DNA of 40,856 nucleotides from Bacteroidales bacterium (lineage in GTDB: Bacteria; Bacteroidota; Bacteroidia; Bacteroidales; P3), in NCBI GenBank assembly GCA_017439185.1, contig JAFRTM010000024.1, positions 1 through 40,856 on the forward strand, given 5' to 3'. Shown here piece after piece: positions 1-9,127 of the stretch. Made by a program: the position numbers and the translations under genes. The notes beneath the pieces were generated by a model, which ran no database searches, was not told where the DNA came from, and saw only the letters and a list, made by a program, of their open reading frames with translations. The number at the start of each line of letters is the position of its first letter. Position 1 is the stretch's first letter.

Positions 1-64
1 ATAATATATATTATATATATAAATATAAAATTTCTCTTTTGCTTTCGCAAAGGATATATTTCGA

Positions 65-88
65 ACTGCAACACTGCAACGCTGCAAC
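65..88. repeat. 8-bp tandem repeat, three units
   Basis: Three consecutive 8-bp units (ACTGCAAC, ACTGCAAC, GCTGCAAC) lie upstream of the S8 promoter. A heptad run follows at 121-141 (ACTCACC, ACTCACA, ATCAGTC). Both belong to the short-tandem-repeat theme seen elsewhere in the window. The rest of 1-176 is AT-rich and holds no recognisable gene. Confidence 0.7.
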
Positions 89-176
89 AACTCGGATTTG
101 CTATTCATTATAATATACCTACTCACCACTCACAATCAGTCGCTTAGAAAATATTTTGAAAAAAGTTGGGAAAAAA

Positions 177-209
177 TTTGCAGAGCGCACTCGGGTCTTC
201 GTACCTTTG
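177..209 (+). promoter_or_regulatory. Bacteroidota-type promoter of the S8 protease gene
   Basis: TTTG at 177-180 and TACCTTTG at 202-209 are separated by 21 bp, matching the Bacteroidota sigma-factor consensus TTTG / TAnnTTTG. Transcription would begin a few bases after 209. That leaves a leader of roughly 220 nt before the chosen start codon at 437, which is long for this window. Confidence 0.6.
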
Positions 210-436
210 CAAAAGATTTGAGAGCGGAAAGCGCGCGTCGCTCGAGAGTCAAGTCAGTAGAAACCAGACGATTGGCATCTTCAAAAGACGAGGGCAGAAA
301 GGCTAAAACCTTATGTCGGGTAAAGAAAAGCCTTATGCAGAGCGAAAACTCAAACCAACCGCCATCGGCGGTACACAATAAAAAGGGCAATAATGCGTTA
401 TATGATAAACTGAAAATTAACATAAACAAACTGAAA

Positions 437-2821
437 ATGAATATGAAAAAAGATATGAATACCATGGATTTTTGCAAGAAAGCCGTTTTGGCCGTGCTGT
501 TTGCCGTAGTGCTGGGCGGAGTGGCATGGAGCCAGGGGGTATATTGGGTAGCGTTCCGCGACAAGGCCGAATGCGGATTTGACCCCTACGGGTATTTCGA
601 CGCCAAAGCCATAGATCGTTATAAAGCCTGCGGAGCGGACCTGTGGGACAGTAGCAACTGGCCGCTCACGGCGGGATATGTCGAGGCGGTGGCCGATGTG
701 GCGGAGGAGGTGATAGGCGAAAGCCGTTGGCTGAACGCGGTGGGAGTTGCGGCAAGCGAGGCGGCGATAGAGGAGATCAGGGCATTGCCGTTCGTAAAAG
801 AGGTAAGGAAGATAGGAGGAGACATGGAGACGGCTTCGAGGAAGACGGAGGAAACAGAAGTGGCCAGTGGCCAGAATTCAGTGGTCAGCAATCAGCTGCT
901 GAGGATGAAGGGCGACTTGTTTTCAGAGAACGGGATAGACGGCAGCGGGGTAAGGATTGCGGTGCTGGACGGCGGATTCCCGAAGGTGGACAGACATCCG
1001 GCATTTTACCACCTGCACAGGAACAAGCGGATTGTGGAGACCTATAACTTCTGCAACAAGAAGACCAATGTGTACGGATGGAACTCGCACGGCACGATGA
1101 CCTTGTCGTGCATCACGGGAATATACGAAGGGCAGCAGCTGGGACTTGCCACGGGAGCGGAGTTCCTGCTGTACAGGACCGAGGTGGAGAGCGAACCGTT
1201 CAAGGAGGAGATATGGTGGGCCCAGGCCATGGAGCGTGCCGACAAGATGGGAGCGGACATCATAAGTTCGTCGTTGGGATACGGCAAGGAGAGGTATTAC
1301 CCGACGCAGATGGACGGCACGTCATACGTGGCGAAAGCGGCGACGATGGCGGCGAGGAAGGGCATACTGGTGTGCAACTCGGCCGGCAACGAAGCCGACG
1401 ACAGGCGGTGGAAGACCATCATCACGCCTGCCGATGCGGACAGCGTGCTGTGTGTGGCCGGCATAGAGCCGTCGCTGACGAACTACGCCCATGTAGATTT
1501 CAGCTCCTACGGACCGACGGCCGACGGCAGGAGAAAGCCCAACGTGTGCGCGTTCGGATATGCCGACGTGGCCAATCCGTCGGGCGGGCTGACGAATGTG
1601 GCGGGAACGTCGTTTTCGTGTCCCTTGGTGGCAGGATTTGCCGCTTGTGTGCTGCAGCTGAGCCGGGGAATAGGGATGGAGCTGTCGGCGATGGATTTGT
1701 TCCAGGTGATAGAGGAGTCGGGAGACCTGTATCCCTACTATGACTACGCATTCGGCTATGGAGTGCCGCAGGCTTCGTACTTCATAGGCGGAAGCGACAC
1801 GGTGGAGCCGCCCTACGGGCTTTACGAAGTGGACACGCTGATGCTGATCATAGCCAAACGGCATATCGACAAGGGAACGCTGTTCTACAAGATACACAAC
1901 CTGGCGAACGGCACGATAGAGGAATACTCGACGGTGGCGCTGAAGGACGTGGACTCGTCGGACATCATACTGTATTTCGACAAGCGGACTCTCGTGGGCA
2001 GGGCGGTGTGTGCCTCGCTGTTCGGCTATTACCGAGACTACACATTAACCGACGAGGAGTTCGAGAACTATGCAAGACATGCTTACATAAGCGATAAAGC
2101 CGAATATGCCACGGCACTCGGCGACGGTCAGCACAAGGTGACGCTGCACAACGACGCCTCGACGCTGAAGACGAGGCAATGGGGAACCAACTCCAAGAAC
2201 CAAGGGGACATCTATTTCCTGCTTGGCGACGCCATCCACACGCGGTCGGACGAACTCGGATTGCTGGCGTGGAGCCCAGCCTTGCGAGGCGGAGCCCGCC
2301 TGGTCCATTCGTTCGGGAAGACCTATTCGCTCGGCATAGGAATAGAGTTGGGCGGCACCTTCTTCAACTTCCACACATACGAACCTAACCCTTACGACCC
2401 CAAAGACGAATCGTCAAACACAGCGAAACCCTTTGCCACCAGCACCCTCGACAAGAAATGCCTGAGGCTGGGAGAGTTCTCGATGGAGTTCTTCCAGCGC
2501 GTGAGGCTGCTGCCCGGAGGGCTCGTCGGGAAAGGGCTGCACTGGGACCTTTCGATATACGGCTCGGTAACTTTCGCCAACTACCGCCAATACTGGTCGG
2601 ACGGCGACGGCAAAAACGCCATAACGGCAATCTACCGCCACGGATTCCAGATACCGAACGGCTGCTGGAATTGGGGATTACAGACGCGCCTCACGTACGA
2701 TTTCATCGGCGTCTATGCCCGCTATTGCATGACAGGAGTGTTATCTAAAGAAGCGGCACCAGCCCTGCCCTACAAGACGACACTGCCGCGACTGGAAGTG
2801 GGAATACAGCTTCTTTTCTAA
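437..2821 (+). CDS. Secreted subtilisin-like (S8) serine protease with beta-rich C-terminus
   Basis: About 794 residues. The frame is open upstream to 98, but I chose the ATG at 437 because a signal peptide follows at once (KKAVLAVLFAVVLGG, then AWSQG); ATGs at 443, 455 and 464 are alternatives. Residues about 35-140 resemble the YWVAFRDK-type N-terminal propeptide of Bacteroidota S8 proteases. The catalytic domain has Asp178 (AVLDGG), His218 (NSHGT), oxyanion Asn318 (SAGNE) and Ser392 (GTSFSCP), so it should be active. From about residue 560 the protein has alternating aromatic/Gly strands and ends in Phe, like a small outer-membrane barrel, rather than a recognisable type IX sorting domain. 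Heptad DNA repeats at 859-893 encode the linker before the catalytic domain. Plus-strand base use changes from G-rich to balanced or C-rich near 1900-2200. The natural substrate is unknown. Confidence 0.9.
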   Translation: MNMKKDMNTMDFCKKAVLAVLFAVVLGGVAWSQGVYWVAFRDKAECGFDPYGYFDAKAIDRYKACGADLWDSSNWPLTAGYVEAVADVAEEVIGESRWLNAVGVAASEAAIEEIRALPFVKEVRKIGGDMETASRKTEETEVASGQNSVVSNQLLRMKGDLFSENGIDGSGVRIAVLDGGFPKVDRHPAFYHLHRNKRIVETYNFCNKKTNVYGWNSHGTMTLSCITGIYEGQQLGLATGAEFLLYRTEVESEPFKEEIWWAQAMERADKMGADIISSSLGYGKERYYPTQMDGTSYVAKAATMAARKGILVCNSAGNEADDRRWKTIITPADADSVLCVAGIEPSLTNYAHVDFSSYGPTADGRRKPNVCAFGYADVANPSGGLTNVAGTSFSCPLVAGFAACVLQLSRGIGMELSAMDLFQVIEESGDLYPYYDYAFGYGVPQASYFIGGSDTVEPPYGLYEVDTLMLIIAKRHIDKGTLFYKIHNLANGTIEEYSTVALKDVDSSDIILYFDKRTLVGRAVCASLFGYYRDYTLTDEEFENYARHAYISDKAEYATALGDGQHKVTLHNDASTLKTRQWGTNSKNQGDIYFLLGDAIHTRSDELGLLAWSPALRGGARLVHSFGKTYSLGIGIELGGTFFNFHTYEPNPYDPKDESSNTAKPFATSTLDKKCLRLGEFSMEFFQRVRLLPGGLVGKGLHWDLSIYGSVTFANYRQYWSDGDGKNAITAIYRHGFQIPNGCWNWGLQTRLTYDFIGVYARYCMTGVLSKEAAPALPYKTTLPRLEVGIQLLF
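859..893 (+). repeat. Heptad tandem repeat inside the S8 protease gene
   Basis: Five 7-bp units run AGTGGCC, AGTGGCC, AGAATTC, AGTGGTC, AGCAATC, with a sixth diverged unit to 900. They encode residues about 141-152, between propeptide and catalytic domain, a position that tolerates insertion. The unit AGTGGTC recurs on the minus strand within 38927-38947. Confidence 0.65.
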
Positions 2822-2822
2822 G

Positions 2823-4031
2823 CTACTTCTTGATATAGGAGAGGAAATCGAGGTCGATGCCTAAGGCGATGAAAGGCTTTACGAGCCACGCTTTGGCAGT
2901 CACATCGTCGATGCTCATGATGTTCTTGATTTCGTTGCCATCCTTGTAGCCGCCCACGAGGACCTCGTACTCGGCGATATTGACGCCGCCGACAAGATAA
3001 AAGAAATCGACAAAGCGGAAAGAGAGTCCGAGATAGAAGTTCTTGAAGAGGTTGCTACCGCCGAATCCGACATAGAGTCCCAGGTCGTAGGCATACTGCT
3101 GGTCGAACTTTTTGAGCTCCGGACCTTTGCCGTCTTCGCCTAACTTCAGTTTATGGTTCTTGTTGAAATACTTGGTCATATCCCACAACATCACGTCGGC
3201 ACCGGTGACATAGTCGAATTCCACTTTGCCCGCATTACGGTTACGGATCACCTTCGTTATCTCGTCGTTTTCGTTTGAGCTGAGGCGAATCTCCCACTTG
3301 GGAGTGCGGAAGAAACGCAAGGCGATGCCCTGGATGGGGCGCACCTTCTTCCTGCGGTTGGCAGCCACGGCATTGCGCTCCTCGGCATCCTTGGCACGTT
3401 TCTCGAGATACTTGTTTTCCTCCTCCGCCCTCACCACTTTCAGTTCAGCCTCGCGGAGTTGCCCGCGAAGAGAATCGACGAGATGGCGATAGACGTCACG
3501 TTCTTTGGCTACCTTGTCGTAGTCCGACTTCTGGGCCGCCAACACCTGAGTTTTGGCGTCGATATCGTTTTGCAGATACTCTATCTCCTTGGTCTTGGCG
3601 TTGATGCTCACCTCCTTGGCGTCAATCTGGCCCTGCAGGCGGGTACGGTCAACGGTGGAGGCATTCATGGCATCTTTGTAGAGCTGTTCCTTCTCGGAGA
3701 TTAGCTGCTCCTTCTCGCGCATGGCCTTGATCTGGCTTCCCAAGAGTTGGTTTTTGTTTTCCAGCTCCTGCTGAAAGCGCTCGTTCATGATGACCAGAGA
3801 GTCGCGCAGATGCTGCAGCCGCTCGATATGCTGCCTCAGCGCAGCGTTCCGGGCCTCGCAGGAATCCGTGAGCGGGTCGCGGAAGGGTTCGACGGAGACG
3901 GGAACCGAGACGTAATACATCGTATCCGGCTCAATGTACAGGACCGAGTCGGTCTGGGCAGAGACAGATGCCCCGAGAGACACTAACGAAAGAAGACAGA
4001 ATATGGAAAATAGGCGTTTCACCTTGATCAA
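2823..4031 (-). CDS. Exported coiled-coil protein with beta-rich C-terminal domain
   Basis: 402 residues, family not recognised. A signal peptide is clear ([20 protein letters not shown], cleavage probably after SVSAQ). Residues about 60-225 are highly charged and rich in Glu, Lys, Leu and Gln with heptad spacing, indicating a long coiled coil. From about 240 the sequence is rich in aromatic/Gly strands ([33 protein letters not shown]), suggesting an outer-membrane-associated or small barrel domain. Its ATG overlaps the hisS stop by 4 bp, so it is probably co-transcribed with and translationally coupled to hisS. Its stop lies 1 bp from the stop of the convergent S8 gene. A structural role in the envelope is an inference. 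Confidence 0.8.
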   Translation of the reverse strand: MIKVKRLFSIFCLLSLVSLGASVSAQTDSVLYIEPDTMYYVSVPVSVEPFRDPLTDSCEARNAALRQHIERLQHLRDSLVIMNERFQQELENKNQLLGSQIKAMREKEQLISEKEQLYKDAMNASTVDRTRLQGQIDAKEVSINAKTKEIEYLQNDIDAKTQVLAAQKSDYDKVAKERDVYRHLVDSLRGQLREAELKVVRAEEENKYLEKRAKDAEERNAVAANRRKKVRPIQGIALRFFRTPKWEIRLSSNENDEITKVIRNRNAGKVEFDYVTGADVMLWDMTKYFNKNHKLKLGEDGKGPELKKFDQQYAYDLGLYVGFGGSNLFKNFYLGLSFRFVDFFYLVGGVNIAEYEVLVGGYKDGNEIKNIMSIDDVTAKAWLVKPFIALGIDLDFLSYIKK

Positions 4032-5377
4032 TGTTTCGTTATATAATCCACCACCTCGCCGACAGCCATCGTGGTCTGCTCGCCGCTACGCATATCTTTA
4101 AGGGTCACCGTGGAGTCAGCCACCTCTTTCTCGCCCACGAAAGCGACAAACGGGACACCCTTCCGGTTGGCATAGTCCATCTGTTTCTTCATCTTAGCCG
4201 ACTCGGGATACATGATAGCGCTGACGCCCGCCCTGCGAAGCTTGGTAACACAGCTGATGCAGTAGCGCTGCTCCGCCTCGCCGAAGTTGATGAACAGGAC
4301 CTTGGCCGCCTCGCCGATGCCTTGGGGGAACTTGCCGAGTTCGGTCAGCACATCATATATGCGGTCAGCACCGAACGAGATGCCCACGCCCGACACGCCG
4401 GGCATGCCGAAGATGCCCGTCAGGTTGTCGTAGCGGCCGCCGCCGCAGATACTTCCCATCGCCACATCGTTGGCCTTTACCTCGAAGATGGCACCGGTAT
4501 AGTAGTTCAATCCACGGGCAAGCGTAAGGTCAAGTTCGACAAAACAGGCGGTAGGATCTACGGAAATGAGGGAGAAGAGCTGTTCGAGTTCTTCGACGCC
4601 CTTGCTTCCGGTCTCATTGCCCAAGAATATCTCCTTCAGCTTGGCGAGTTTGGCATTATTGTCGCCCGAGAGGTTGAAGATGGGGTCAAGCGCATTGATA
4701 TGATCCTCGGACAAGCCACGCTCACGCAGCTCCGCCCTGACATTTTCCAAGCCGATCTTGTCGAGTTTGTCGATTGCCACCGTGATGTCCACCAATTTGT
4801 CGGGAGCTCCAATCATATCGGCGATGCCGGCCAACACCTTGCGGTTGTTCACCTTCACCGTAACGTTGATACCGAGTCTCGAGAAGACCATATCAATCAT
4901 CTGCACCAGCTCCATCTCGTTGGTCAGCGACTCGCTCCCGATCATATCGGCATCACACTGGTAGAACTCACGATAGCGACCCTTCTGAGGCCTGTCGGCA
5001 CGCCATACGGGCTGCAGCTGATAGCGGCGGAACGGGAAAGCCAGTTCGTCACGGTGCTGGACCACGAAGCGCGCGAAAGGAACGGTGAGATCATAGCGCA
5101 GACCGCGCTCGCAAATCTGCGGAGCCACCTTGTGGTAGTCGGCCGAGAAATCCACATCCTTCATAAAATCGCCCGAATTCAACACCTTGAACAGCAGTTT
5201 GTCGCCCTCTTCGCCATATTTACCCATCAGCGTGGAGAGGTTTTCCATGGCGGGAGTTTCTATCTGCTCGAAGCCATAAGCCTCGAAAACGTCCTTTATG
5301 GTGTTGAAGATGTAGTTTCTACGAGCCATCTCGACAGGCAGAAAATCACGAGTTCCTTTTGGTATAGAGCATTTCAT
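4028..5377 (-). CDS. hisS: Histidyl-tRNA synthetase
   Basis: 449 residues, a normal length. HisRS charges tRNA-His with histidine in the cytoplasm. Visible class II synthetase features are the N-terminal KGTRDFLP, motif 2 around [15 protein letters not shown] followed by [12 protein letters not shown], the histidine-specific [12 protein letters not shown] and GGGRYDNL segments, and motif 3 [11 protein letters not shown]. The C-terminal 100 residues form the anticodon-binding domain ([12 protein letters not shown] onward). The start at [12 protein letters not shown] is the usual N-terminus. The gene heads a two-gene unit with the coiled-coil protein, with a promoter between 5406 and 5439. Confidence 0.97.
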   Translation of the reverse strand: MKCSIPKGTRDFLPVEMARRNYIFNTIKDVFEAYGFEQIETPAMENLSTLMGKYGEEGDKLLFKVLNSGDFMKDVDFSADYHKVAPQICERGLRYDLTVPFARFVVQHRDELAFPFRRYQLQPVWRADRPQKGRYREFYQCDADMIGSESLTNEMELVQMIDMVFSRLGINVTVKVNNRKVLAGIADMIGAPDKLVDITVAIDKLDKIGLENVRAELRERGLSEDHINALDPIFNLSGDNNAKLAKLKEIFLGNETGSKGVEELEQLFSLISVDPTACFVELDLTLARGLNYYTGAIFEVKANDVAMGSICGGGRYDNLTGIFGMPGVSGVGISFGADRIYDVLTELGKFPQGIGEAAKVLFINFGEAEQRYCISCVTKLRRAGVSAIMYPESAKMKKQMDYANRKGVPFVAFVGEKEVADSTVTLKDMRSGEQTTMAVGEVVDYITKH

Positions 5378-5405
5378 AGCATTAGACTTTTCCTTAATGA
5401 TTTTG

Positions 5406-5439
5406 CAAAATTACTAATTTTTATTGTTTCCACAGCAAA
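5406..5439 (-). promoter_or_regulatory. hisS promoter (minus strand)
   Basis: Read on the minus strand there is TAATTTTG (5406-5413), matching TAnnTTTG, with TTTG (5436-5439) 22 bp upstream, slightly wider than ideal. The site lies 29 bp before the hisS start codon. It is interleaved with the divergent DUF389 promoter. Confidence 0.5.
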
Positions 5440-5454
5440 TCACACATTTTTTTG

Positions 5455-5462
5455 TATCTTTG
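5455..5462 (+). promoter_or_regulatory. -7 element of the DUF389 gene promoter
   Basis: TATCTTTG at 5455-5462 fits the TAnnTTTG consensus. No good TTG is present at the -33 position. The start codon at 5484 is close, giving a leader of about 15 nt, and this supports starting the protein at 5484 rather than at the upstream in-frame ATG at 5424. Confidence 0.5.
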
Positions 5463-5483
5463 CAAACAGAAAGAATCCCGCCT

Positions 5484-6794
5484 ATGAAATTTAACTTCAA
5501 GAAAATCAGCGAAGAATTCAAGTCATACTTCAACCTGATGGCCGACAAGGAGAACGAAGAAGAGGTGATACGGCAAGTGACAAACAACGTGGCTTTCCGT
5601 GGCGCGAACCTCTGGATTTTGATATTCGCCATATTCATAGCCTCTCTCGGACTCAACGTCAATTCCACCGCAGTCATCATAGGAGCCATGCTCATCTCGC
5701 CGCTCATGGGCCCGATTATTGGAATGGGAGTCGCCGTGGGTCTATACGACTTCGCCCTTCTGCGCCGCTCGTTCAAAAACTACATCGTCGCAACCGCCAT
5801 ATCGGTTATCACCGCCACCATATACTTTGCCATCTCGCCGCTCAGCGATGCACAGTCGGAGCTGCTGGCCAGGACCTCCCCTACCCTCTACGACGTACTT
5901 ATCGCCTTCTTCGGAGGCGCCGCCGGAGTGGTGGCACTCACCAACAAGAACAAAGGGCAGGTAATACCCGGAGTGGCGATAGCCACTGCGCTGATGCCCC
6001 CACTCTGTACCGCCGGCTATGGTCTCGCCACAGCCCAATGGACCTATTTCTTCGGCGCCTTCTACCTTTTCTCCATCAATACCGTATTCATCGCGATAGC
6101 TACCTTCCTCGGCGTAAAGCTCCTAAGGTTCCACCCCAGCGCGGCACTCTCGTCAGAGCAGATGAACCGTGGCCGCAGGATAATCACGATAATTGTCATA
6201 GTGACGATGATTCCTGCCACACTCATCACAATTCGCATCATACAAAAGAATATCGCCAACCGCAATATGAAGCATTTTGTGCAGCAGGAGCTCAACTACA
6301 GCGGCGTTCACATCCTCTCCTTTGAGAAGCAAGCCGACACCCTGACTGTGATTTCCATCGGCCGGCCGATAGATTCCACGTCCATAGCCACCGCCGAAAG
6401 CCACATGCAGTTCTATGGCATGAAAGACCACAAGCTGCAAGTCATCCAGGGAACCAATTCCGAGTCTATCATACACCTCGCCGAGCTACACAACCCTGCA
6501 GAACACCCACTGGCCCACGCCTCCGCCCTGCACATCGACTCATTGGAGCGCCGCCTCGCCAACTATTCGTCACTCGACACTCTCTCGGTAGCCCTCTCAC
6601 GGGAAGCTCCTGTAATATTCCACGAGATAGACAGCGTATCATTAGGGCTGCACGGACAATCCTACGTTGCCATCGTCTCGTTGAAGACCCGCAATCCTTT
6701 GCCTCCCAACAAATACAGCCAACTCACGGAATGGATGTCCACCCGGACTCAGATTCCCGACCTGCAAATACTGCAAAGCACTATAAAGAAATAG
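5484..6794 (+). CDS. DUF389 family (TIGR00341-like) integral membrane protein
   Basis: 436 residues. The frame is open from 5424, but the promoter at 5455-5462 lies inside that extension, so MKFNFKK at 5484 is preferred. A soluble N-terminal stretch of about 45 residues precedes a membrane region with about six hydrophobic segments. The family-typical block NSTAVIIGAMLISPLMGPIIG is clear, followed by GGAAGVVAL, and a later segment carries IATALMPPLCTAGYG. Residues about 255-436 form a hydrophilic C-terminal domain. The family is widespread; its transport or signalling role is not established. The gene is convergent with the O-antigen ligase-like gene, and their 3' ends overlap by 14 bp. Confidence 0.85.
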   Translation: MKFNFKKISEEFKSYFNLMADKENEEEVIRQVTNNVAFRGANLWILIFAIFIASLGLNVNSTAVIIGAMLISPLMGPIIGMGVAVGLYDFALLRRSFKNYIVATAISVITATIYFAISPLSDAQSELLARTSPTLYDVLIAFFGGAAGVVALTNKNKGQVIPGVAIATALMPPLCTAGYGLATAQWTYFFGAFYLFSINTVFIAIATFLGVKLLRFHPSAALSSEQMNRGRRIITIIVIVTMIPATLITIRIIQKNIANRNMKHFVQQELNYSGVHILSFEKQADTLTVISIGRPIDSTSIATAESHMQFYGMKDHKLQVIQGTNSESIIHLAELHNPAEHPLAHASALHIDSLERRLANYSSLDTLSVALSREAPVIFHEIDSVSLGLHGQSYVAIVSLKTRNPLPPNKYSQLTEWMSTRTQIPDLQILQSTIKK

Positions 6795-8229
6795 ACTTCT
6801 CCTCCTCGCGGCTGCTCAAATCCAACGCCACCACGGCCGCCGTAAACGCCCAGAACGGGACGGCCAGTTTGTCGGTATCGAGGAAGTTGTTGAAACAACC
6901 ATGTACATAATATGTAAGCAGGCTCAGCGTGAACGCCAAAGCCAGATGGCGCGTCACCGGGTCTTTCGCCTTCCTATAGACTTTCACCCCCGTAGTAAAC
7001 GTAAGCAGGAACAGAGAGACCACGATGGCCACCCCCGGAACGCCTTGCTCAGTCAGTGGGCCGATATACTCGCTGTGGGCATTGCCCAAATCGCCGGCGT
7101 TGGTGGATATGGTAGAAAGCTGATAAGAGCGCTGGTAACTGGCATAGAGAAACTGATAGGTGCCGGCGCCGGTGCCGGTTACCGGATGTTCCTCCCACAT
7201 CCTCAGGGCCGACGCCCAACGGTTCAGCCGCTCCAAATTCGAAGCGTCGGTTGAAATATTGGAGATTGACTTTACCTGATTGCCCAAATCGGCAGAAGAG
7301 TCCACATTGTTCTTTCCCATCCTATAGAGCAGGTCTCCCTGATAGGTATAGAAGAGCCCTACACCCAACGCAAACACCACCATCATCCATTTCACCTTCA
7401 TGCCCATCTTCACCGCAAAAAACACTCCCACCGCAGCCACCAGGCTAATCCATGCCGCACGGGAGAAAGAGAGGTACAACCCTAAGGCCATTATGCCGAA
7501 CAGCACAGCCCACCACAACCGGTTCCACCCATGGGAGTCGCGGCTGAATATAAAGTATAACGCAGCCGGCAACATCAGAGCGATGACACAACCGTAGGCC
7601 GTATGGTCGTTATAGAACGGGCGCATAGCGTGGTGAAGCGTCGGCAGATCGTGCAGATGGCCGATAGTCTTCATGGTAGAAAGCAGGATTATGGCGATCA
7701 ATCCGATGGCATAAGCCCAGAAAAACTGCCCGATACGGTTTCTGTTTCTGAACACATAGCAACCGCCAAAATAGAACGTCACGATAAACCACATCTGGGC
7801 GGCTGTGTGCTTGAAGGAGACAAGCGGCAACTGACTCAGGGCCGACGTAACAATCATCCACCCCAACATGACCAAGACCGCGATGGTCACCGGATGTTTG
7901 AAGAATTCCCGTCCAAACGGCCGTTCCAAGACGGCACGGACTAAAAAGATGAGCGAGAATATCATCATCAGCGGTTCTACCGGCAGCGACAGGTCCATTC
8001 CCTGTAGAAGTTCGGCATCTACCGAGAACGGCGTAAGAAACGCCATCCCGATCAGCGACAGCTCTAACCGGCTCACCATCAATACCAACGCCAACAGCAC
8101 CGCCGGCACGGCCATGATAATGTAATTATGGTTTAGCAATGCGACAGCATCAGCCACCACAAAAAGCACCACCGCAGCCAACGCCGCCCAGGTCTTCCAA
8201 TGCTCGCTATGGACACCGGCACGCCTCAA
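6781..8229 (-). CDS. O-antigen ligase/polymerase-like (WaaL/Wzy) membrane protein
   Basis: 482 residues with roughly 10-12 hydrophobic segments. A large periplasmic loop carries the O-antigen ligase family signature: an HPVTGTGAGTYQF segment followed by NAHSEYIGPLTEQGVPG. Such proteins transfer O-antigen or other polysaccharide from undecaprenyl diphosphate to lipid A-core, or polymerise it; sequence alone does not separate these roles. The start is 1 bp after the stop of the Wzz-like gene, which supports a shared job in surface polysaccharide assembly. It is the last gene of the long minus-strand run starting at 20917. I see no terminator before the convergent DUF389 gene, which it overlaps. 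Confidence 0.85.
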   Translation of the reverse strand: MRRAGVHSEHWKTWAALAAVVLFVVADAVALLNHNYIIMAVPAVLLALVLMVSRLELSLIGMAFLTPFSVDAELLQGMDLSLPVEPLMMIFSLIFLVRAVLERPFGREFFKHPVTIAVLVMLGWMIVTSALSQLPLVSFKHTAAQMWFIVTFYFGGCYVFRNRNRIGQFFWAYAIGLIAIILLSTMKTIGHLHDLPTLHHAMRPFYNDHTAYGCVIALMLPAALYFIFSRDSHGWNRLWWAVLFGIMALGLYLSFSRAAWISLVAAVGVFFAVKMGMKVKWMMVVFALGVGLFYTYQGDLLYRMGKNNVDSSADLGNQVKSISNISTDASNLERLNRWASALRMWEEHPVTGTGAGTYQFLYASYQRSYQLSTISTNAGDLGNAHSEYIGPLTEQGVPGVAIVVSLFLLTFTTGVKVYRKAKDPVTRHLALAFTLSLLTYYVHGCFNNFLDTDKLAVPFWAFTAAVVALDLSSREEEKSISL

Positions 8230-8230
8230 A

Positions 8231-9106
8231 TCAGTCCTCCTTGATTCTCAGGTCTTCGTTTTTCACATATTCGAGAACCACCAATACCGCAATACAGAGC
8301 AGCAAAGCACCGAGCGTGCCTGCTGCAATAATGGCGATACGCTTCGGATAAGCTTTCTTGTCGGACACCGAAGCCTTGTCGAGCATAAAACGATGGCACA
8401 CCGGAGTTTCCATGTCGGCCTTGGTGACAGCCTCGTAAGACTTGATCAGCGCCAATCTCCCGCACTCCTCTGTTATCAAATCCTTCAGCGAGGCCTGCTG
8501 ATGGGCATTACGGCTCAGTGAATCCTCCAAACAGGCGATTTCTTCCTGCAAGGCATTACCTGTGGACACCAACAGTTCATGTGCGTCACAAGCCCTTTCG
8601 TGCTGAACACGGGTACAGAGCGTATCATAGTAGGTCACTATAAAATTGGCTATGTCGGCAGCCCACTGCGGGTCGCAGTCCATCACCGACACCTCTACTC
8701 CGAGATAGTCCGTCCTCCGCACCGTCACATTGCCTTTATAGTTCTTGTTCAACTTGTACAACTTGTGCGGATCGTCGGGACTTATGGCGTAATGGGTGAG
8801 CAGGTTGAAACGGCTGCACACGGTATCTCTCATAGTCTGGGAAGAGAGGACCTGTATCGCATATTCGCAATTCTCCTCATCGCCATAGTCGAGAAAGTCA
8901 TAGGTGTAGCGGTCTCCGAGTATCGCCTTGGTCATTCGGTTTGAGCTTGTGGGCAGGAATACTGCCGTGGACTTATACATCGGCTTGATCAGGAACGCCG
9001 TGACGGTAGAACCCACCACTCCTATGGTCAGGGCTATCACCATCACTTTCCACCATTTGCATAAAAACCTCAACGTCGGGTTTGTCTTCTTTTGCATATT
9101 TGTCAT
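8231..9106 (-). CDS. Wzz-like polysaccharide chain-length determinant protein
   Basis: 291 residues with the classic Wzz topology: an N-terminal membrane segment (VMVIALTIGVVGSTVTAFLI) followed by the PMYKSTAVFLP motif, a periplasmic part with a helical region (about 165-225), and a C-terminal membrane segment (RIAIIAAGTLGALLLCIAVLVVL). The cytoplasmic tail is short, with no tyrosine kinase domain. Wzz proteins set the length distribution of O-antigen or capsule chains. An ATG three codons downstream (MQKKTN) is an alternative start. It sits between rimO (21 bp gap) and the O-antigen ligase-like gene (1 bp gap). Confidence 0.85.
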   Translation of the reverse strand: MTNMQKKTNPTLRFLCKWWKVMVIALTIGVVGSTVTAFLIKPMYKSTAVFLPTSSNRMTKAILGDRYTYDFLDYGDEENCEYAIQVLSSQTMRDTVCSRFNLLTHYAISPDDPHKLYKLNKNYKGNVTVRRTDYLGVEVSVMDCDPQWAADIANFIVTYYDTLCTRVQHERACDAHELLVSTGNALQEEIACLEDSLSRNAHQQASLKDLITEECGRLALIKSYEAVTKADMETPVCHRFMLDKASVSDKKAYPKRIAIIAAGTLGALLLCIAVLVVLEYVKNEDLRIKED

Positions 9107-9127
9107 TTTTATATATTCATTATTATA

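Noticed and set aside
98-436. N-terminal extension of the S8 protease
   Set aside because: It would place the promoter and repeats inside the coding region and push the signal peptide more than 110 residues inward.
4031-5494. 487-codon plus-strand ORF opposite hisS
   Set aside because: Shadow of hisS; the composition is that of reversed codons and it runs through the hisS promoter.
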